Below the pieces are notes generated by a model. That model searched no databases. It was not told where the DNA came from and was given only the letters and a program-made list of their open reading frames with translations. From Cristatella mucedo (taxonomy: Eukaryota > Bryozoa > Phylactolaemata > Cristatellidae), in the NCBI GenBank assembly GCA_009760855.2, contig WPIO01000176.1:546001-597516 (forward strand): a DNA stretch of 51,516 bases, written 5' to 3'. The position numbers and the translations under genes are program-made. Below are positions 46,101-51,516 of the stretch, one piece after another. Numbering within the stretch: the first letter of the stretch is position 1; each line of letters begins with the position of its first letter.

Positions 46101-47524
46101 ACTTTTTGGGCTAATACGACCGCTAAAACTAAACGCTGCAATCACGATTTGAATCTGTGCGGGATGTTCTCATTGGATTTCAAGTCTCACGCCATAACCA
46201 CACGGCCTTCGAAGCGATACAACTACACATAGCAGCCTACTATACTTAAAAGTGTAAACCCATAATTTCAACCAATCACTCGCGTATAATCGCGAGAAAT
46301 AAATGGCGATCGACAGCATTGCCTCAGGAAAACACGGCAATCCGTGGCAAATCGATGAGAAATTGACTGAGAACAGAGAGAAAGCTTCCACCCACAGCTT
46401 TAGGTTTCCGGTTCAGCGCTTAATCGATTGAGCCGTTCAGGCACTATTACGTGCATGTGGATGGTAGAGGCACGTGCCATCAGCATAGGACCAGCAGGAT
46501 TTAATCCCAAGGCCAGGTAAGACGCGACCTTTTTGTGCTTCAGCATTTCTACGACAGACCACAACTTGGGAAGCATTGTGTCAATCTGACTGCCAGTTCA
46601 CAGGGTTTCATGCACCCGACTGCTCAGGCATAGTGGCAGAAGTTGCTTTCAGACCTTTTGGAAGGAGCCTGCCGGGCGATGTCTAAGCCCAACCGAGCCA
46701 TTCAAGGCTGTAAATATTTCGGGAGGTTAAAGATGAGGCAGAACTGTGTGGCAAGAGACTGACTTTTCGCGAAAATTGCCACTGCAGCTCAGCTCTTTTC
46801 CTGTGCGAAACAAAGTGCTGTGTGCTCAGATGAAGCTATCAGCCTTCAAACTTCATCAAGGCCTTGAACTGGAAACGACCGATTAGCAATCCAAGGAAAA
46901 GTGGCTGCCGTAGATAGGGTGTCACCGCTCAGAAAACGCTCACCACTCAAGTCGCCGCCACGGACCAATAAATTCTGTCAGCTGTTCGATTCCTCGCCAT
47001 CGATTGATGCCATTTATTCGCACCGAATCGACTTTCCCCACACCTCTCGGGCTCTCTAGGCAAAGTGCCAGTTGCCTAGAAACGTCGCCATCTGCTAAGG
47101 AGCAGTAGAGGGCAAACGAAGCAAGCAGGCAGCCGAAGCATGCACTACCCCGGCATAATGATGTCAGTGTAGCCAAGGTCACCTCTATCTTCGCCTGACA
47201 ATGACAATGCCAGCCGACAGTAATGCTGGAGGCGAGCTAAAAGCTGGAGCACTGTCAACACGTATCTCATTCCACGATGCTACTTACTGCTAGCACCAGC
47301 TGCCAACTATGCAAGCGTAGGTATCAGTAAACGATGTTTCACATCGGCTTCCGGCTGGGCAGCACACCTGGTCACCTTCATCGTCGAGGGTCGTGCTGGT
47401 GTGCTTCTCTCACCGACAAGGATCACGTATCCGATGCTGCGGCTACTCAGTACTCTTTGCTGCTTTTACTCACATCCAGGCTCTCACTAATCATGACTAA
47501 CAGCATCAAGAAGCTGTTGAATCA
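46101..47524. other. No recognised gene
   Basis: About 1.4 kb without repeats or coding signal that I can support. Confidence 0.45.
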
Positions 47525-47527
47525 CAT

Positions 47528-48790
47528 ATGCTCAATCTAAAAATGCTTGTGTCTACCATAAACCAATTCATTAAGCGCTCCCAGGTTAGCGCCTTACCTG
47601 GTGATTCTTGTGGTAACCTGGCCGATCACTTCTCAAGCTTCTTTGTCAGCAAGATAGATGACATCAGAGAGTCAATTCCTAAGGTTGCAGTACCTCCTTT
47701 GGACCACTGTTCCTCAATAACAACAGCACACGACTCCCGTCTCTCAATTCCGTGCTCTACCTTAATGTCTACATCCAAAGAGGCCACGAGTGACATTATC
47801 CCACTGCCCTACTTCCACGATGCATAGATCTGCTGATCCCACGAACAACTAACATAATAAATATGCCCTTAGTCTCAGGTCGTGTCCAAGCACCTTTCAG
47901 AAAGGCTGATGTTAGGGCAATAATTAAGAAAGCAACAATGGACCAAGAGAACTTCAGTAGCTTCCGTCCAGTCTTTCTTCGACCGTACCTATAAAAGACA
48001 CTGGAGCAAGTTATGGAAACAAGTAAGCTCCAGTCTGGAGTTTTAGCTAATTACTCCACAGAGTTAGCATTGCTTAGGGTGTATCATCATCTTCTCAGGA
48101 ATGCATACTTGGGTAAAGTCTCTCTGCCTTTTTTGCTCGATCTTTCAGCAGCGTTTGATACAATCGATAACAAAGTCCTTCTTGAGTGCCTCTACTCTCT
48201 CCTGGACATCGCTGGCACTGAGCTGCAATGGTTCGAATCCTATCTCAGTGAGAGACTCCAGAGTATTGATGTGAACAGGAAAAGGTCACCCGAAGAACCA
48301 CTGCAGTACAGGCAGAGTTTTTTAGGGTTCTGTGCTCGGTTCACTTCTTTTCACAGTTTATACTCTCCCTCTTACCAATGTGATCGTCAAGCAGAATCTA
48401 GCCTTTTACTTCTATGCCGATGATAATCAGTTGTACCTTTGATTTAATTCCTTCCTTAACTCAGGCTTATCGAATTCTCTACACTTCCTCACTGCATGCA
48501 TTGCTGTCACCCGCGCATGGGTGGCAGTTTCTCAAATTAAATGACAACAAAACCAACTTACTAGTTGTGTGCAAACAAAGGGTAACTCGGAAACTGAAAA
48601 TACTATTGCTCAAACTTGACTCTGTCAGCATATCTCCTGTGGCATCTACACGTAATCTAGGTGTCCTGTTTCAAAGTGACCTGTCTCCAAAGTGAACACA
48701 TCAGCTCCACAGTCAAGTCTGCCTTCCTTCACAATAATGCCACACAAAAATGCGAAAATTCGGGCTGGCTTAGACAGAGATACTAAATAA
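47528..48790 (+). pseudogene. L-ATT linker and RT core, decayed
   Basis: Linker 47528-47827, then RT with FDTIDN motif A (48013-48423 frame) and, shifted, [10 protein letters not shown] near 48410-48440. Frameshifts and stops occur between blocks. The GVPQGS box is damaged ([12 protein letters not shown]). Confidence 0.8.
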
Positions 48791-49176
48791 TATTAATAAT
48801 AATAATTCACTTGATAAAGCGCCCTCAGAGAACTCAATCTCTCTATAGGCGCTTTACATTTGCTGTAAAGTGAAATGCAATTGAATGGTAAGTCAAATTA
48901 TGCTTGAAAAACAAACGAGATGAATAATATGGTTAGGGGTGACATGCACAGGGTCAGCATGCAAATGTGGTTAGTGGCAGCATGCCCAGTGTCAGCACGC
49001 ATAAGCACATCAAAGACGAATCACAGGGACCCACTAAATGCTGTCCTAAATAGGTGTGTTTTTAGGTTCCTTTTAAACGTGGTCAGGTCAGGGGATGTTT
49101 TGACGCAGGTCGGGAGGGAGTTCCAGGCTTTGGGAGCATACGAACTAAATGCTCGGTCTCCAAAGGATTTAAGGTT
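48787..49176 (-). mobile_element. Nested minus-strand L-ATT 3' fragment
   Basis: Tail, hairpin, 3' UTR and C-terminal codons (SFGDRAFSSYAPKAWNSLPT to HLFRTAFSGSL) on the minus strand, ending at AAGGATTTAAGGTT. The host plus-strand LINE breaks at GATACTAAAT and resumes at AATCCAAATTGGTCC. A short AAT/TAAAT overlap may be the target duplication. Confidence 0.85.
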
Positions 49177-49502
49177 AATCCAAATTGGTCCATGTATTTG
49201 TAACATCCCGTCTTGACTTCTGTAACTCACTGCTTGCTGGTTTGACTGTGCCTGCAATCATATATGCAGATGGTGACAAGCTGTGCAGCTAGGCTTGTCT
49301 GTCATGAGCAGTGCAGTTGCCATATCGAACCACTTCTAGCCGACCTGCACTGGATCCCAATCAAGAAGTGTATCGACTTCAAGATTCGGTCACTTACTTG
49401 TTGGTCCCTTCATTATTTGGCTCCAGCCTACCTATATGAACTAGGCCCCCAACAGGCCAAGTATCGTACAACCGGCTGTTCTCACTCTAACCGTTTAGCT
49501 CT

Positions 49503-49600
49503 AATCATATTCTATAACTTAATATTTCTATATAATTATATTATATATATAATAATTATTATATAATAATATATACATAATTATATAATTCTATAACTCG
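49503..49600. repeat. AT-rich palindromic stretch in LINE coding sequence
   Basis: About 100 bp of TA/ATT-rich, self-complementary sequence lies between codons corresponding to SLPI and RTNLK in intact copies. Confidence 0.8.
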
Positions 49601-49613
49601 TATGAACCTCAAA

Positions 49614-50117
49614 AATGTAATTTAATGTAATTTATCTCCATCTGTAACTCCACAAACCCATAAAGGCTATGTGGGTGTTACACAGGAGAGTTTTTTATAG
49701 GGCACTCACAGCCTGAGCGCCTTTCGGTACGCATTCGGTAGCCAACAGACTTCGTCTCACGCAACAAAGAGAAAGTGGGAAGCATAGCAGAGTCAGGAGA
49801 GCAGTTGCGGTAGTGAGTAACAGGGAAGAAGCAGCTCAGGACGCTAAAAAAGATGAGCCATAGTCGGCAGCAGGAGAATAGTTGTCGTTGCGTAGGAATC
49901 GTGGAAGCGAGTTCCACAGTCTAGGACCTGCAGAGCTAAAGCTTCTGTCGCCAGCGGTCTTTAAGCGAGGGGGAGGAGGAGTGGAACAGCTAACTTATTG
50001 TCCATACAGGACCTGAGAGCACGAGAAGGCTGAAACTGATGCAGCAGTTCAGCTAGGTATGGAGGAGCCAAGCCTTGTGGGTGTAAGAACTTTACTCTGC
50101 ATCCGTTGATCAATTGG
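49614..50117 (-). mobile_element. L-ATTAC LINE fragment, copy b, nested in L-ATT
   Basis: Minus strand: ATTACATTAAATTACAT tail, GTGGAGTTACAG, then the C-terminal peptide (HYRNCSPDSAMLPTFSL, KSVGYRMRTE) and upstream codons to CCGTTGATCAATTGG. The host L-ATT resumes at ATTCTTTGGAGACC. No clear target duplication. Confidence 0.8.
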
Positions 50118-50487
50118 ATTCTTTGGAGACCATGCCTTTAGTTCGTTTGCTCCCAAAGCCTGGAGCTCACTCCCGACTGACGACAAGACATCCCCTGAAT
50201 GGACGATATTTAAAAAGAAGCTTAAAACATACTTCTTTATTACAGCCTTTAACGGGTCCTTGTGATGAATTCGTTGTGTGCTTGTGCCTGCTGACATTGT
50301 GCCTGCTGCTACCAACCATATCTATATGTTGACCCTGTGCATGCCTGTCTAACAGTGTCATGCTTGATGACGTTGCGAATATCACCACTAATGATTGTAT
50401 CGTGCTTTCTTTACAGCATCAGTAAAGTGCCTAGAAAGAGATGAAGTTCTCTGAGGCGCTATAAAACTGTGTTATTATTACTATTAT

Positions 50488-50959
50488 AAGCGTCTTTTTG
50501 TTTAATCAGAACATTTTGAATTTTCAGCCTGCCACTGCTCACTGTAAGCAGAATAAAGATCAATGCGGAAGAAGCTGCAGGTTGATGGCGTGACTGCTGT
50601 GACATTCCTCCTCCCACAGTCCTTCATTTCGTTGCTAGGCAGCTGCCTCATTGTGTGCACGTGCATTTTAAATGTAAGCATTGCCAAGCCGCAGGTGGGT
50701 AGCAATCCACACCAGCTGCCGGCAATGCACGTCTCTGCCCCAAAGGAGAGACTAGGTCAAGCTTAACCAAGCCACTCCTAGTGATAGTCCCACTAGTGAT
50801 CAGCAGCTGCCAGCAGTGCAAGAGATATGTGCCATCCTTCAAAAAACCGGCCATAGCCGACCCTTTAATATGCATATGGGTTCCTTGTTCCAGCATTGAC
50901 AACTTTGTTCAGCTTTTATTGGCTGCGCTAACTCCAAGCTCCCTCGGTGACTGCATAAG
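50488..50959. other. No recognised gene
   Basis: Unassigned. Two AAGCTT-containing stretches and a short inverted CACTAGTG are not informative. Confidence 0.4.
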
Positions 50960-51215
50960 CTACCGATGCTATTGCTGCTGCATTGCTGGTGCTGCTGATG
51001 CTGCTTGTGCTGCCACCGCCACTGCTGCTGCTGCCACGATTGCTGATGATCTGATTGCTGCCACTGCTGGGACTGTATTGGATGCTGATGCTGTAGCTGC
51101 TGCTGGTGCTGCTGCTGCTGCAGCTGCTGTGGCAGCCACTGTTACCACTGCAGTGATTGCTGCTTGTGCTGCTGCTACGGATGCAGCTGCTGTGGTGGTT
51201 GCTGCTGGTTTTTTG
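50960..51215. repeat. Imperfect (CTG)n/(GCT)n trinucleotide tract
   Basis: About 250 bp rich in GCTGCT, GATGCTG and GCCACTGCTG triplets. Forward frames give alanine-rich peptides and the reverse gives serine-rich peptides, so the 158-residue and 123-residue frames here are repeat translation. Confidence 0.85.
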
Positions 51216-51339
51216 GTTCATCTTTCCGTCCTGCTCTCCTACCAGCAAGTAGTGTAGGGCTTGCATGAATGCTTGCAGTGCAAAAAGGACAAGGCACACA
51301 GCACACGTCTATTCGTATATCGAAACCTCACACCTTGCT

Positions 51340-51516
51340 AGTAAGTTCCAGTCTGGCTTTAGAGCTAATCACTCCACAGAGTCAGCATTGCTTCGGGTAT
51401 ACAACGACCTACTTAGGAATGCAGACATGGGTAGAGTGTCTCTTCTTGTTTTGCTCGATCTTTCGGCAGCTTTTGATACCATCGATCACAAAGTACTTCT
51501 AGAGCGCCTCTCATCT
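51340..51516 (+). pseudogene. L-ATT RT start, truncated by the window edge
   Basis: Frame starting AAG at 51343: KFQSGFRANHSTESALLRVY, NDLLRNADMGRVSLLVLLDL, SAAFDTIDHKVLLERLSS. This is RT motif 1-2 and motif A (catalytic Asp in FDTID, 51472-51489), intact to the last base. It is 5' truncated at 51340 (no endonuclease or linker). Whether the rest is intact lies outside the window. Confidence 0.9.

Larger units (their letters stand above)
47525..50487 (+). mobile_element. Old plus-strand L-ATT copy with two nested minus-strand LINEs
   Basis: Plus strand from the pre-RT linker (LADHFSSFF, IRESIP) through RT, thumb and C-terminal region to a variant tail (AAAGTGCCTAG...ATAAAACTGTGTTATT). It is split at 48787-49176 by a minus L-ATT tail-plus-C-terminus, at about 49503-49600 by an AT-rich stretch and at 49614-50117 by an L-ATTAC copy. 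The thumb and FGDHAFSSFAPKAWSSLPT segments resume correctly after each. Confidence 0.85.

Noticed and set aside
50781-51299. Alanine-rich 158-residue and serine-rich 123-residue frames
   Set aside because: Imperfect CTG triplets read on the two strands; no domain or splice support.

Overview
This window looks like intergenic or intronic DNA from an invertebrate animal. It has no compact operons, no rRNA and no clear tRNA gene. It does have many decayed non-LTR retrotransposons (LINEs), tRNA-derived SINEs, hAT-like DNA transposon remnants, long dinucleotide microsatellites and a CpG-rich block. The species cannot be named from the sequence. No confident host gene was found. Two weak internal-exon candidates are listed (9624-9771 + and 24822-25112 -).

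Main repeat families, with names used only here. (1) 'L-ATT' is a CR1/L2/Rex1-like LINE with an apurinic endonuclease, a reverse transcriptase (RT), a conserved 3' hairpin (AAAGCGCC...GGCGCTTT) and an (ATT)n tail. (2) 'L-ATTAC' is a second LINE with an ATTACATT-type tail; all four copies are on the minus strand. (3) 'SINE-t' is a tRNA-derived SINE with an 11-bp palindromic anticodon arm, a conserved body hairpin and a TTTA-rich tail; there are four good copies and two remnants. (4) hAT-like elements lie at 27049-27410, 44901-45180 and 16012 onward. (5) A foldback/MITE lies at 1568-2334. (6) A fragment of an R2-type LINE (CCHC finger plus PD-D/E-K endonuclease) lies at 14526-15060.

Layout. 1-1085 nothing recognised. 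1086-5975 an old minus-strand L-ATT copy, broken by the foldback element and by a younger plus-strand L-ATT copy; a second ORF2 N-terminus sits head-to-head at 6150-6320. 7222-7800 SINE-t and L-ATTAC. 10131-11536 a (GA)n array and a young L-ATT copy. 13393-15230 an L-ATT copy, the R2-type fragment and a tail-only L-ATT unit. 15231-21154 microsatellites and scattered remnants. 21155-23095 L-ATT, (TG)n and SINE-t. 24822-29700 an exon candidate, tail-only units, L-ATTAC, a hAT MITE, an octamer satellite and an old L-ATT copy. 29701-34306 mostly unrecognised. 34307-36842 a tail unit, SINE-t, a CpG-rich block split by (TC)n, and SINE-t. 36976-43830 a stack of minus-strand LINEs with two nested plus-strand L-ATT insertions. 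43990-47524 (TC)n, a hAT element and tail remnants. 47525-50487 a plus-strand L-ATT copy broken by two nested minus-strand LINEs. 50960-51215 an imperfect (CTG)n tract. 51340 to the end, an L-ATT RT running off the window.

The most distinctive signals are recurrent opposite-strand nesting of one LINE family with visible target duplications, at least eight 'tail-only' L-ATT units that all begin near the same base, simple repeats that grew inside LINE coding sequence, the long-TIR foldback with an 8-bp duplication supported by an empty paralogous site, and the SINE-t head structure.
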